Source: JASEGV01 sp947085405 (GTDB taxonomy: Bacteria; Bacteroidota; Ignavibacteria; UBA10030; BY39). Taken from it: a stretch of 64,000 nt of DNA. Of this stretch, positions 9,179 to 18,308 are shown one piece after another. The translations under genes were made by a program, and so were the position numbers. The DNA lies in assembly GCA_947085405.1 (NCBI GenBank), contig CAMTWO010000022.1, positions 1 through 64,000 on the forward strand, in the 5' to 3' direction. The notes under the pieces are model-generated. The model saw nothing but the letters and a program-made list of their open reading frames with translations. It did no database searches and was not told the DNA's origin. Numbering within the stretch: the first letter of the stretch is position 1; every line of letters starts with the position of its first letter.

Positions 9179-10360
9179 TTATTTGTTTAATGTAGAAAAT
9201 ATTGAATCAAATTGTTCTATTGCAAAATCGGCTTCATCTTTTGTTAGAATTAACGGAGGTAATAGCCGAATAACATTGGTGTTAGTACAATTGATCAAAA
9301 CTTTATTATTCAACATTTCGGTAACGAGCGACTTGCCCTCGTGTTTTAATTCTATACCCAACATGCAACCTCTGCCACGCACATCTTTGATGAGATTAGG
9401 ATACTTGATTTTGAGTTCATTGAATTTAGATTTAAGATAGCTACCGATATTTTCTGCATTTTGCATTCCACCATTTTCTACAATTTCTTTGATTGTGGCA
9501 ATGCCTGCAGAACATGCGACGGGATTTCCGCCAAACGTAGTGCCGTGAACTCCGTAGGTGAACACATCGGCGACACGTTCGTTACCTAAAAAGGCTCCTA
9601 ATGGAAGTCCGCCGCCGAGTGGTTTCGCAATTACTACAACATCGGGAGCAATATTAAGATGATTGAATGCGAAAAATTTGCCGGTTCGTCCGATTCCCGA
9701 TTGAATTTCGTCGGCGATCAGAAGAAATCCAAACTTTTCCCGTAATTCAGAAATCGTTTGAACAAACTGAGCATCGGCTTCGTTTATGCCCCCCTCGCCT
9801 TGTATAAATTCTAACACAACGGCTAAAGTTTTTTCAGTAACTTTTGAAATTAGCTCTTGCGAATCATTATAGGTGCTGAAAATGGAACCCTGTAAAAACG
9901 GTTCGTAACCGTTTCGATATTTTTCTCTACCTGTAATCGAGAGTGCCCCCATAGTCCTGCCGTGAAATGAACCGTGGAAGGCAATAAGCTCAGATTTGCC
10001 CTTCTCTTTTCCCCACTTGCGCGCGAGTTTTATGGTCCCTTCCATTGCTTCAGTTCCACTGTTTGAAAAAAATATCTTTTTATAACCGGAATTCTTTATT
10101 AATAATTCGGCTAAATCGACTTGTGATTCCTGCAAAAATAGATTTGATAGATGTATGTATTTATCGATTTGTGTGCGGATAGCTTCATTAATTTTTGGAT
10201 GGTTGTAACCGAGTGAGTTTACAGCAAGCCCGCCGAATAAATCAAGATAGCGTTCGCCGGTTTTTGAAATCAACCAGCAACCCTCGCCTCTTGCTATTTC
10301 AATATCGAGACGTTTATATGTTTTAAAAAAATATTCTTCTTCACGTGCTTTTATGTCCAT
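9179..10360 (-). CDS. argD: acetylornithine-type class III aminotransferase
   Basis: A 393-residue PLP enzyme of the acetylornithine/succinyl-diaminopimelate/ornithine aminotransferase group. Motifs: FSNSGTEAMEG (cofactor phosphate), FHGSFHGRTMGALS, the Asp of LLIADEIQSGIGRTG, and the Schiff-base Lys in IAKPLGGGLPLGA, then TFGGNPVACSA. It would interconvert N-acetylglutamate semialdehyde and N-acetylornithine with glutamate/2-oxoglutarate. It overlaps coaE by 20 bp and is followed by nadB after three bases. Exact substrate within the class III family is not certain because no arg genes lie nearby. Confidence 0.85.
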   Translation of the reverse strand: MDIKAREEEYFFKTYKRLDIEIARGEGCWLISKTGERYLDLFGGLAVNSLGYNHPKINEAIRTQIDKYIHLSNLFLQESQVDLAELLIKNSGYKKIFFSNSGTEAMEGTIKLARKWGKEKGKSELIAFHGSFHGRTMGALSITGREKYRNGYEPFLQGSIFSTYNDSQELISKVTEKTLAVVLEFIQGEGGINEADAQFVQTISELREKFGFLLIADEIQSGIGRTGKFFAFNHLNIAPDVVVIAKPLGGGLPLGAFLGNERVADVFTYGVHGTTFGGNPVACSAGIATIKEIVENGGMQNAENIGSYLKSKFNELKIKYPNLIKDVRGRGCMLGIELKHEGKSLVTEMLNNKVLINCTNTNVIRLLPPLILTKDEADFAIEQFDSIFSTLNK

Positions 10361-10970
10361 TTTGCGTTTCCGATATTTTTAGTAACAATTTATAAATAAA
10401 ATTTACATTTGTATTTAATGAATTAATATCGCCGTTGTTGTGTATTACAAAATCAGCCATTTCCGCTTTTTGCTTCGGATCCATCTGAGCATTAATCCTG
10501 CCAAGGACTTCATCTCTACTCGTTTTATCCCGTTCGATAACACGATTGATACATCTCTCTTTTTCAGCATTTACAACAACAACATAATCGAGGAACTCAT
10601 CAACGCCTGACTCATAGATGAGAGCAGCTTCCAAGAAAATAATTTTATATTCGTTCGAAGATTCAAATTTCTTAAACTGCTTTTTTACATAATCAATTAC
10701 GAAGGGATGAACAATGTTTTCGAGTTTTGTTTTGAGTTTACTATCAAAGAAAATCAGTTTAGCTAATTTCTTCTTATCTATGGAACCTTTCTCATCATAA
10801 ATATCTTCATCAAACTCATAGCGAATTCGTTTTTTTACAACGTCATTTGTAAAAAGGAGTTCCTTAGCAATATCATCGGCATAAAGAATTGGATTTCCAA
10901 ATTTTTCAATAATCTTGCAAACCGCCGATTTGCCGCTTCCGATACCGCCCGTTATACCAACTTTTAGCAT
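10341..10970 (-). CDS. coaE: dephospho-CoA kinase
   Basis: A 209-residue P-loop kinase catalysing the last step of coenzyme A synthesis, phosphorylation of the 3'-OH of dephospho-CoA. Walker A GITGGIGSGKSAVC lies at residues 5-18, followed by the family features YADDIAKELL and the lid-region RVIERDKTSRDEVLGRI. Size is normal for CoaE. It sits after rny and overlaps argD. Confidence 0.93.
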   Translation of the reverse strand: MLKVGITGGIGSGKSAVCKIIEKFGNPILYADDIAKELLFTNDVVKKRIRYEFDEDIYDEKGSIDKKKLAKLIFFDSKLKTKLENIVHPFVIDYVKKQFKKFESSNEYKIIFLEAALIYESGVDEFLDYVVVVNAEKERCINRVIERDKTSRDEVLGRINAQMDPKQKAEMADFVIHNNGDINSLNTNVNFIYKLLLKISETQNGHKST

Positions 10971-10998
10971 ACGAATTTTTATTATTGATTATCGAACT

Positions 10999-12564
10999 TT
11001 ATTTTGCATACGCAATCGAGCGCCGTTCGCGAATAATAATCACTTTAATTTGTCCTGGATATTCCAATTCCTGTTCAATTTTTTTTGCAATATCGTTAGC
11101 TAATTGGTCTGCGTGTGCATCGTCAATCTTTTCTGGTTCAACCATCACACGAATTTCTCTTCCAGCTTGAATAGCATAAGATTTTGCTACACCATCGAAC
11201 GAGATTGCAACATTCTCAAGTTTTTCAAGTCGCTTCACGTAACCTTCTACAGATTCACGTCTAGCACCAGGTCGGGCACCGCTAATCGCATCAGCCGCTT
11301 GAACGAGTGCGGCGATTGGTGTTTCCATCGGCATATCTTCGTGATGCGAACCAATCACGTTCACAACAACAGGGTTCTCGTTATATTTTTTTGCAAACTC
11401 GTAACCTAACAACGCGTGCGGACCATCGGCTAATTTATCGACTGTTTTTCCGATGTCGTGCATTAATGCGGCTCTTCGTGCCAATGTTGCATCTAATCCT
11501 AACTCTGCAGCCATTAATCCGGTCAGGTGAGCAACTTCGATACTGTGCGATAATAAATTTTGACCGTAGGACGAACGATATTTCATTTTCCCGATACATT
11601 TAATTATTTCGGGATGTGCGTTGTTAATACCAAGCTGCATCATGGCATTTTCGCCAACACGGATAATTTCTTCTTCTACATCCACTCGTACTTTTTCAAC
11701 AATTTCTTCAATCCTGCTCGGATGTATCCGTCCGTCTGTCATCAATTTTTCTAATGCCATTTTTGCGACTTCACGCCTCATCGGATCGAATGCTGACAGA
11801 ATAACAGCTTCTGGAGTATCATCAACTATTACATCGACGCCGGTTGCAGCTTCAAACGCCCGTATGTTTCTGCCTTCCCTGCCGATGATTCTTCCTTTCA
11901 TTTCATCGCTTTGAATATTGAGGACACTTACAGTTGATTCAACTGTATAATCGGCAGCGAATCTTTGAATTGCCTGTATAGTTAATTTTTGAGATTCTTT
12001 TTTAGCATCTAATTTTGCTTGGTCGCGAATTAATTTAAGTTGCCCGGCTGATTCGTTTTTGGTTTCCTGTATTAAATTTTCGAGCAGCATTTTTTTCGCT
12101 TCATCTGAAGTCATACCCGATATCTTTTCGAGCTTGATATTCTGCGATTGGGTCAATCTGTCTAATTCTTGTGTTTTCGTTTGGATTAGCTTTGCTTTCG
12201 CTTCAAGTTCTTTCTTTAAATTATTGTGTTCTTGTTCTTTTTTGTTGATCAGATCAACTTTGCGGTCGAAATTTTCTTCACGCTGGGTCAGTTGTTTTTC
12301 GAAAGCAGTTAATTTATTCTTTTTTGCATTATGCTCATGATCGAATTCCTGCTTCTTCTTATACCACTCATCTTTTACTTCGAGTAATTTCTCTTTTTTC
12401 AGAGCATTGGTTTCTTTTTCAGCATTTCCGAGAAGCTGTTTTGCTCTTTCTTCGGCAAATACAATTTTATTTTTAATAATCCGGTTGTTGATATACCATC
12501 CAAACAAAAAACCAAAAGCCGAAGCAGCTACAACGATGGCTATAAATATATATGTTTCACTCAT
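10999..12564 (-). CDS. rny: ribonuclease Y
   Basis: A 521-residue membrane-anchored endoribonuclease starting mRNA decay. An N-terminal transmembrane helix (about 4-24), a long coiled coil (30-200), a KH RNA-binding domain with GRIIGREGRNIRAFE, and an HD domain with HSIEVAHL and ALMHDIGK as metal ligands. The ATG at 12564 follows AGAGGT and gives the standard RNase Y N-terminus; a start 16 codons further upstream would prefix a non-conserved stretch and is not used. The gene lies just downstream of zapA and a structured RNA, a neighbourhood typical of Bacteroidota. Confidence 0.94.
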   Translation of the reverse strand: MSETYIFIAIVVAASAFGFLFGWYINNRIIKNKIVFAEERAKQLLGNAEKETNALKKEKLLEVKDEWYKKKQEFDHEHNAKKNKLTAFEKQLTQREENFDRKVDLINKKEQEHNNLKKELEAKAKLIQTKTQELDRLTQSQNIKLEKISGMTSDEAKKMLLENLIQETKNESAGQLKLIRDQAKLDAKKESQKLTIQAIQRFAADYTVESTVSVLNIQSDEMKGRIIGREGRNIRAFEAATGVDVIVDDTPEAVILSAFDPMRREVAKMALEKLMTDGRIHPSRIEEIVEKVRVDVEEEIIRVGENAMMQLGINNAHPEIIKCIGKMKYRSSYGQNLLSHSIEVAHLTGLMAAELGLDATLARRAALMHDIGKTVDKLADGPHALLGYEFAKKYNENPVVVNVIGSHHEDMPMETPIAALVQAADAISGARPGARRESVEGYVKRLEKLENVAISFDGVAKSYAIQAGREIRVMVEPEKIDDAHADQLANDIAKKIEQELEYPGQIKVIIIRERRSIAYAK

Positions 12565-12628
12565 TTTAACCTCTATAGTTACTGATAATTTAAATAAAAA
12601 AGCCACACTCACAACGATAGTACAATAT

Positions 12629-12800
12629 TATTGAAGAACTTCAATAATGCACAGTGGGTACCTGCCAGATTGTTTCTTACTTCCACTGCGGCATCGAAAA
12701 TTAATTCGAGATGCTGCCGATCCTTCGCAGGATTGAGGCCTGTAATATTACGATCTTAAGTCAGGTTCCCTATTAAATTAACTTGTCAAGTTCTTTAATA
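12629..12800 (-). ncRNA. ssrS: probable 6S RNA
   Basis: Non-coding gap between zapA and rny that folds into a long rod on the minus strand. The ends pair: 12788-12800 with 12629-12641 gives 12 of 13 base pairs (AAGAACUU against AAGUUCUU in the centre). Inside, GGGAACCUG pairs with CAGGUACCC apart from one A-A mismatch; then a wide open bubble; then an apical stem with CUGCG/CGCAG and GCAUC/GAUGC and a UCGAA-UUAAU-UUCGA tip. A long closing stem, central bubble and apical hairpin of about 170-190 nt is the 6S RNA plan, and 6S lies beside zapA in many bacteria. 6S RNA binds sigma-70-type holoenzyme in stationary phase. Ends are approximate; identity is inferred from position and fold only. Confidence 0.6.
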
Positions 12801-12873
12801 GTGTATTGACTACGGTTGACGGTGTGGCTATTAATCTTATAACCTAATATTTTAAAGAACGAAAAAGGGGATA

Positions 12874-13161
12874 TTATTCCAGAATTTTATCCAGATAATC
12901 GTTCATACGGTCTAATTCACTTTGAGCAAAAGAGATAACCTTGTTGGTCTTTTCGCGTTCTTTGAACAGGTCTTCAGTAATATTTAACGCTGATAAAACT
13001 GCAACAGTTAGTGGCGGCTGTTCGGGGATTTTGCTGTGGATAGTATTTATCATCTCATCCACATAGCTTGCAACTTTTTTTGTTAACTCGTCGCTCTCGC
13101 CACGCAGCGGATATTCAGTCCCGAATATCTTTACTCTTATACTTTTGCTGTCAGTTGCCAT
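12874..13161 (-). CDS. zapA: cell division protein ZapA
   Basis: A 95-residue ZapA-like protein that would bundle FtsZ protofilaments at the Z ring. The N-terminal strand pattern (SIRVKIFGTEYPLRG) and the following helix and C-terminal coiled coil match the family in order and length. It is preceded by a coiled-coil protein gene and followed by the 6S-like RNA and rny. Confidence 0.85.
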   Translation of the reverse strand: MATDSKSIRVKIFGTEYPLRGESDELTKKVASYVDEMINTIHSKIPEQPPLTVAVLSALNITEDLFKEREKTNKVISFAQSELDRMNDYLDKILE

Positions 13162-13236
13162 ATGATTTCCTTGATTATAAATGTTTCTCTCATCCTTTTA
13201 AGGATGTTCCGTTCTCGCAGTCAATTTAAAAATATT

Positions 13237-13581
13237 TTACAAATGTGAATTAATTTTTGTAATCAAATCGGTAATACGATTTTTCAATGCTTCTTTCTCC
13301 GTAGAAGAAAACGTATCTTCGCCAGTCGAACTCGCTAACCTCGAATATTCAGTACGAATACGAATCATTTCCTGATCCTTTGCCATAATTTGGGAATTGA
13401 GTTCATCATATTTTTGCTGAAGGTCGGAGTTTTGTGTTTTTAATTGTTGGTTTTCATCGCGAAGCATGAAAATTACTTCAGAAGCCTTTCTGATTTTTTC
13501 CCAGAGACTTTTTAGTTCCGCTTCGATCTCTTTTTGCTCGATGATAACTTTAGCGTCTGTTCCAGCTTGTTGATAATCCAA
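13237..13581 (-). CDS. coiled-coil protein of unknown function beside zapA
   Basis: A 114-residue soluble protein with no signal peptide or transmembrane segment. Residues about 14-80 are a heptad-rich coiled coil (ENQQLKTQNSDLQQKYDELN), and the C-terminal 25 residues are another short helix. It lies between pheT and zapA, 25 bp after pheT begins on the same strand. The position resembles ZapB-like partners of ZapA, small coiled coils in the Z ring, but there is no sequence proof and I leave the function open. Confidence 0.7.
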   Translation of the reverse strand: MDYQQAGTDAKVIIEQKEIEAELKSLWEKIRKASEVIFMLRDENQQLKTQNSDLQQKYDELNSQIMAKDQEMIRIRTEYSRLASSTGEDTFSSTEKEALKNRITDLITKINSHL

Positions 13582-13606
13582 TTATTTTTCTCCTAAAAAG
13601 TTAAAG

Positions 13607-16048
13607 TCATTTTCTTAAAGCAGCATTATGTGCCACTTTCATTGCTTCAACAATTTTTTTAATAATTTTTTCGATTTCTACATCAGTTAAAGTTCTATCT
13701 TCAGATAAAAATTGAAGAGTAAATGCAGAACTCTTTTTATCAGAATGAATCTGGTCGCCTGAATATAAATCGAAAATTTCTACTGTCTTTAAGAGTTCAC
13801 CGCCAGCCTTATAAATAGTTCCTTGCATTTCGGAAACCGGAACAACTTTATCCGTAATGAAAGCCAAATCACGTAACACCATCGGATAATCAGGCAACGG
13901 CTTATATTTTTTTCCAATTTTCGATAATGACTTCAAGATATTAATATTCAGGTCTGCAATATATACATCTTGTTCAATATCAAACTGCTTTAGCATTTGC
14001 TTCTGAACTTTGGCAATATAACCTACTTCAATCTGGTTAATTTCAATGCTTACAGGCATTTCAACTAAAGCTTTGGTAGTAGAATACGGAATAAATTTAT
14101 ATTTGTCAAGTCCGAACTTCAAAAGTAGATCTTCAACTTCACCTTTAAGATCGAAAATATCCGAATTTCGTTCATTTTCAGCCCAATTTGGGAAATTTGC
14201 AATCCCCGATTTTGCTAGAATTATTTTCTCTTCTTCCTTGTAATTTTCATCGCTTTTCTGTTTTTCACTTTCTTGAAGAATTTTAAAGTAGGTTTTTCCA
14301 ACTTCAAACAAATTCAAATTTTTGGTTTGATGATATATGTTGTTGCGTACTACTTCAAGTATATTTGGAATTAAACTCGTCCGCATTGCAGCCATATCTT
14401 TACTTATCGGGTTCATCACTTCTACAACTTCACTTGAACTTAAATAAGCAAGCTCTTTGTTCTGCAAGCTATTGGTTATAATTTCGTTGAACCCCTTCCC
14501 TGCCAACCACAATCTCATCTCATCGACAACGTCGGATTGAACAGGATTCGAAGTAAATTTTATTACTGATTGCATTTTAGTTTCGATATTGTCGTAACCA
14601 TACAACCGAGCTATTTCTTCTATCAGGTCAATTTCCTTTTCAAGGTCAGGGCGAAATGTAGGGACTATAAATGTGAGAATATCTTCTAACCCATTCGTTT
14701 TTTTTGCTGCTTGATATTCGCAATCTATCGATTCTAAAAAATCAATAATTTGAGTGCTCGTTAAATTCGTACCTAAAATATTATTAGTCCGTTGCAAACT
14801 TAAATTTATTTTAATCGGAGAGAATGGTTTTGGATAAACATCTATGATTCCTTTTAGAATTTCACCGCCTGCAATCTCGGCAATCAACTGTGCTGCACGA
14901 TTGACGGAATAGATTGTAGCATTCGGATCGGCGCCTCTTTCGAATCGCTGCGATGCATCACTGATCAAACCTAATTGTTTCGAAGTTTTCCGTATGCTCC
15001 TTGGATCGAAATAGGCGCTTTCCAACAAAATGTTTTGTGTTTTATCGGTGATTTCAGAATTAACGCCACCCATTACACCGGCGATAGCAATAGGTTTGCT
15101 TGCGTCGCATATTAAAAGCATCCCACTTGTCAACGATCTTCCTTTTCCGTCCAATGTTACAAAATGTTCTCCATCGATTGCTTCTCTGACGATGATAGTC
15201 TTTTCATTTAATTTATCATAATCAAAAGCATGAAGAGGATGTCCGGTTTCCATTAAAACATAATTAGTTGCATCAACTATATTATTAATCGGTCGAATAC
15301 CAATTGCCGATAAATAATCTTGTAACCATTTGGGTGATGGTTGTACCTTAATATTTTTAATAACGCGGGCAGAATATCTTTGGCATTTATCAGAATCTTT
15401 GACGATCACTTTAGCTGAATTCTCGACCGAGCTACCTGACTCGTTAATAGTTACTTCAGGAAGCTTGTAATTCGTTTTCAGAGCGGCTGCTACTTCGCGT
15501 GCAATTCCGATGTAACTCATGCAATCAGGACGATTTGGAGTAATACCGATTTCAAAAACTGTATCATTCAATCCTAAAAACTCAGCAAGCGGTGTTCCGA
15601 CGGTTGCATTGTCGTTTAAAACCATTATTCCATCTTTATCATCACCGATACCAAGTTCATACTCGGAGCATATCATTCCATTCGATTCGATTCCCCTTAT
15701 TTTCACTTTAGCCAACTGGAAAGGTTTACCATCGGGATCGTGTTGATTTCGGGGAACAACAGCGCCAGCTAACCCTACAACAACCTTCTGCCCGACTGCA
15801 ACGTTTGGTGCGCCACATACAATAGCAATATTCGAGTCGCCAACATTTACATCGCACACTGTGAGCTTATTTGCATTAGGATGTTTCGTTACAGTTAGAA
15901 CTTGACCTGTAAAAAAATTATCAAACTTGCTGCCTAAATAATTGATACTTTCGACTTCGAGGCCCGCTTTAGTAAGTTTATCAGCCAGTTCTTCCGGTGT
16001 AACATTGAACTCTACATATTGTCTAAGCCATTTGAGCGAAATTTTCAT
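13607..16048 (-). CDS. pheT: phenylalanine-tRNA ligase beta subunit
   Basis: An 813-residue beta subunit of the (alpha-beta)2 synthetase that charges tRNA-Phe. Domains in order: N-terminal MKISLKWLRQYV, EMAP/tRNA-binding domain (about 40-150), B3/4 editing domain, B5 domain, catalytic-like core and C-terminal ferredoxin-fold anticodon-binding domain (about 720-813). The stop is 25 bp before the coiled-coil gene. It follows pheS after seven bases and is co-transcribed with it. Confidence 0.95.
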   Translation of the reverse strand: MKISLKWLRQYVEFNVTPEELADKLTKAGLEVESINYLGSKFDNFFTGQVLTVTKHPNANKLTVCDVNVGDSNIAIVCGAPNVAVGQKVVVGLAGAVVPRNQHDPDGKPFQLAKVKIRGIESNGMICSEYELGIGDDKDGIMVLNDNATVGTPLAEFLGLNDTVFEIGITPNRPDCMSYIGIAREVAAALKTNYKLPEVTINESGSSVENSAKVIVKDSDKCQRYSARVIKNIKVQPSPKWLQDYLSAIGIRPINNIVDATNYVLMETGHPLHAFDYDKLNEKTIIVREAIDGEHFVTLDGKGRSLTSGMLLICDASKPIAIAGVMGGVNSEITDKTQNILLESAYFDPRSIRKTSKQLGLISDASQRFERGADPNATIYSVNRAAQLIAEIAGGEILKGIIDVYPKPFSPIKINLSLQRTNNILGTNLTSTQIIDFLESIDCEYQAAKKTNGLEDILTFIVPTFRPDLEKEIDLIEEIARLYGYDNIETKMQSVIKFTSNPVQSDVVDEMRLWLAGKGFNEIITNSLQNKELAYLSSSEVVEVMNPISKDMAAMRTSLIPNILEVVRNNIYHQTKNLNLFEVGKTYFKILQESEKQKSDENYKEEEKIILAKSGIANFPNWAENERNSDIFDLKGEVEDLLLKFGLDKYKFIPYSTTKALVEMPVSIEINQIEVGYIAKVQKQMLKQFDIEQDVYIADLNINILKSLSKIGKKYKPLPDYPMVLRDLAFITDKVVPVSEMQGTIYKAGGELLKTVEIFDLYSGDQIHSDKKSSAFTLQFLSEDRTLTDVEIEKIIKKIVEAMKVAHNAALRK

Positions 16049-16055
16049 ACAGTTA

Positions 16056-17072
16056 CTAAAATTGTTTTAAGAAACGAACATCGTTGTCGAACAGAATTCG
16101 TATATCATCAATACCATAACGCAGCATAGTGATACGTTCGATACCCATACCGAAAGCATAGCCGCTGACTTTCATCGGGTCATAATTAACAAATTTATAA
16201 ACATTCGGATTGACCATACCACAACCTAAAATTTCAAGCCAGCCGGCATACTTGCAAACACGGCAACCTTTGGCTTTGCACAGGAAGCAGCTTATATCCA
16301 TCTCGGCACTTGGTTCAGTAAACGGAAAAAAACTTGGGCGGAAACGAAATTTCAAATCGCTCCCGTAAAATTGTTGTGCGAATGCGACGAGAGTGCCTTT
16401 CAATTCGCTGAAAGTAACATTTGTATCAACATACAAACCTTCAACCTGATGGAAGAGGCAATAACTACGGGCGCTAATAGCTTCGTTTCTATAAACTCTT
16501 CCAGGCATAATGACACGCACCGGCGGTTGTTGTTTTTCCATCACACGTATCTGAACTGGCGATGTATGTGTTCGTAATAAAGTTTTATTAGATATAAAAA
16601 ATGTGTCCTGCATATCGCGTGCAGGATGATCGGGAGGGAAGTTTAAAGCTTCAAAATTATAATAATCGTCTTCGATTTCTGGACCTGATGCAATCTCGAA
16701 TCCCAATCGCAGGAATATTGATTTAATTTCGTTTAAGGTTTGTGTAATCGGATGCAGAGAACCGATCCATTTGCGACGTCCGGGGAGAGTTAGATCAATT
16801 AGTTCTGTTTGCGTACTTTGATTGCTCTCAAGATTATTCTTTTTCTCGTCGTGAAGATTTTGTGCATGCCTCCGTAAATCGTTCAATTCTTTACCGAGTA
16901 ATGGCTTCTGATCGGGAGAAACATTTTTCAATGCTTCGAACGACTCAGCTATTATACCTTTACGGGCTAAAAATTTTATGCGAAATTGATCTAACTCGGA
17001 GAGCGAATTAATTTTTGTAATTTCGAAATCTAACTGATTTCTTATTTCATCGATAGTTTCTTTCATGGTCAT
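16056..17072 (-). CDS. pheS: phenylalanine-tRNA ligase alpha subunit
   Basis: A 338-residue catalytic alpha subunit. N-terminal coiled-coil arm (1-90), then class II motifs: GRVYRNEAISARS and HQVEGLYV (motif 2 region), the Cys-rich stretch CFLCKAKGCRVC, WLEILGCGMVNP and the C-terminal motif 3 GFGMGIER-like sequence (AFGMGIERITML). Two ATGs are possible, at 17072 and two codons later. A strong intrinsic terminator ends only about eight bases before the start, so expression must depend on read-through or attenuation. Confidence 0.95.
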   Translation of the reverse strand: MTMKETIDEIRNQLDFEITKINSLSELDQFRIKFLARKGIIAESFEALKNVSPDQKPLLGKELNDLRRHAQNLHDEKKNNLESNQSTQTELIDLTLPGRRKWIGSLHPITQTLNEIKSIFLRLGFEIASGPEIEDDYYNFEALNFPPDHPARDMQDTFFISNKTLLRTHTSPVQIRVMEKQQPPVRVIMPGRVYRNEAISARSYCLFHQVEGLYVDTNVTFSELKGTLVAFAQQFYGSDLKFRFRPSFFPFTEPSAEMDISCFLCKAKGCRVCKYAGWLEILGCGMVNPNVYKFVNYDPMKVSGYAFGMGIERITMLRYGIDDIRILFDNDVRFLKQF

Positions 17073-17080
17073 CTGCCGTT

Positions 17081-17134
17081 AAAAAATAAAATCTTCCCAC
17101 CCTCATAAAAAGTTACGCAGAGGATGGGAAGATT
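17081..17134 (-). terminator. intrinsic terminator/attenuator between rplT and pheS
   Basis: On the minus strand AATCTTCCCA-U-CCTC pairs with GAGG-G-TGGGAAGATT (15 pairs including one G-U), loop of about 15 nt, followed by TTATTTTTT. It begins three bases after the rplT stop and its U-run ends eight bases before the pheS start. Confidence 0.85.
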
Positions 17135-17137
17135 AAT

Positions 17138-17485
17138 TTATGCCATTGCAAATTTTACTATCTCTGCAAAAGCTTCTTGGTTATTGGCTGCTAAATTTGC
17201 CAATACCTTCCGATTGATATCGATGCTTTTCTTTTTCATTCCATCGATTAATCGGGAGTATGTTGTTCCGTGCATCCGGGCTGCCGCGTTGATACGCGCT
17301 ATCCAGAGTTGGCGGAATTCTCGCTTTTTTAATCGTCTATCACGGTATGCATGCTGTCCAGCTTTATCAATGTGGTGCTTTGCAACTGTGAGGACTTTAC
17401 TGCGAGTTCCCCAGTAGCCTTTCGCTCGCTCTAATATACGCTTACGACGGCGGTGGGAGGCAACTTTATTTTGTGATCGTGGCAT
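17138..17485 (-). CDS. rplT: 50S ribosomal protein L20
   Basis: A 115-residue basic protein of the large subunit, needed early in 50S assembly and in other bacteria a translational repressor of the infC-rpmI-rplT mRNA. The sequence starts MPRSQNKVASHRRRKRILER and includes AKGYWGTRSK, standard for L20. It lies 44 bp after rpmI in the classic thrS-infC-rpmI-rplT order. Confidence 0.96.
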   Translation of the reverse strand: MPRSQNKVASHRRRKRILERAKGYWGTRSKVLTVAKHHIDKAGQHAYRDRRLKKREFRQLWIARINAAARMHGTTYSRLIDGMKKKSIDINRKVLANLAANNQEAFAEIVKFAMA

Positions 17486-17529
17486 AGTTGCTCTTTGCTC
17501 CTTTAGTTGTTATTGGTTCTGTTAATTAA

Positions 17530-17724
17530 TTACTTTGGTAAAAGCATTTTAATTCGCTTTGTTTCTGATTTCGAAACAAGTGTTGCGTGGCGTAATTTAC
17601 GTTTACGCTTTTGCGATTTCGAAGTTAAAATATGGCTCTTGAATGCTTTCCGTCTTTTAACTTTTCCTGAAGCTGTAAGTTTAAATCTTTTTTTAGCTCC
17701 TGAATCTGATTTCATTTTTGGCAT
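17530..17724 (-). CDS. rpmI: 50S ribosomal protein L35
   Basis: A 64-residue very basic protein. MPKMKSDSGAKKRFKLTASG and the C-terminal RIKMLLP are diagnostic of L35. Placed between infC (10 bp away) and rplT. Confidence 0.96.
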   Translation of the reverse strand: MPKMKSDSGAKKRFKLTASGKVKRRKAFKSHILTSKSQKRKRKLRHATLVSKSETKRIKMLLPK

Positions 17725-17734
17725 TATTTACCTT

Positions 17735-18298
17735 TTAAATTTGTTTTTCTTCAGTTTGTATTTTCGGTGATTTTTTCTTACCCACTTTATCTGCAGTTAG
17801 AATAATCGACATCCATTTTCCTTCCATTTTGGCGGGTTGCTCGATTTTTGCAATGTCGGCTACTCTTTCCGCTAACCGTTTCAATAACGCTTCGCCGTGT
17901 TCTTTATAAACAATTTCACGACCTTTAAAAATAACTGTAGCCTTCACTTTATTTCCGTCTTCAATGAAAGAGCGAGCGTGCCTTGCTTTGAATTCGAAAT
18001 CATGAACATCTGTATTTGGATGAAAACGCACCTCTTTTAAAAGCACTACCTGCTGATTTTTACGTTGCAACTTTTCCTTTTTGGTAAGTTCGTATTTGTA
18101 TTTACCTAAATCCATCAACTTGCAAACAGGCGGGTTAGCCGTAGGAACAATTTCGATTAAATCTAAACCCCGTTCGTTTGCATATCGCATTCCTTCTTGC
18201 GGTGTTATTATTCCGAGCTGCTGCCCGGTTTCATCTATTAAACGTATTCGTGCTACTCGTATATCTTCGTTTATGCGAGGCGTTTGTTGATCTTTAAT
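17735..18298 (-). CDS. infC: translation initiation factor IF-3 with AUU start
   Basis: A 187-residue IF-3, which binds the 30S subunit and checks the start codon. The reading frame extends upstream of the first ATG (18190) through residues that are clearly IF-3: PRINEDIRVARIRLIDETGQ. There is no ATG, GTG or TTG in this stretch; the only fitting start is ATT at 18298, seven bases after AGGAG that overlaps the thrS stop. AUU is the known infC start in E. coli and other bacteria, where it lets IF-3 repress its own translation. The C-terminal domain (about 95-187) has the usual VRFHPNTDVHDFEFK segment. Confidence 0.93.
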   Translation of the reverse strand: MKDQQTPRINEDIRVARIRLIDETGQQLGIITPQEGMRYANERGLDLIEIVPTANPPVCKLMDLGKYKYELTKKEKLQRKNQQVVLLKEVRFHPNTDVHDFEFKARHARSFIEDGNKVKATVIFKGREIVYKEHGEALLKRLAERVADIAKIEQPAKMEGKWMSIILTADKVGKKKSPKIQTEEKQI

Positions 18299-18308
18299 AT
18301 TTAGTCTC

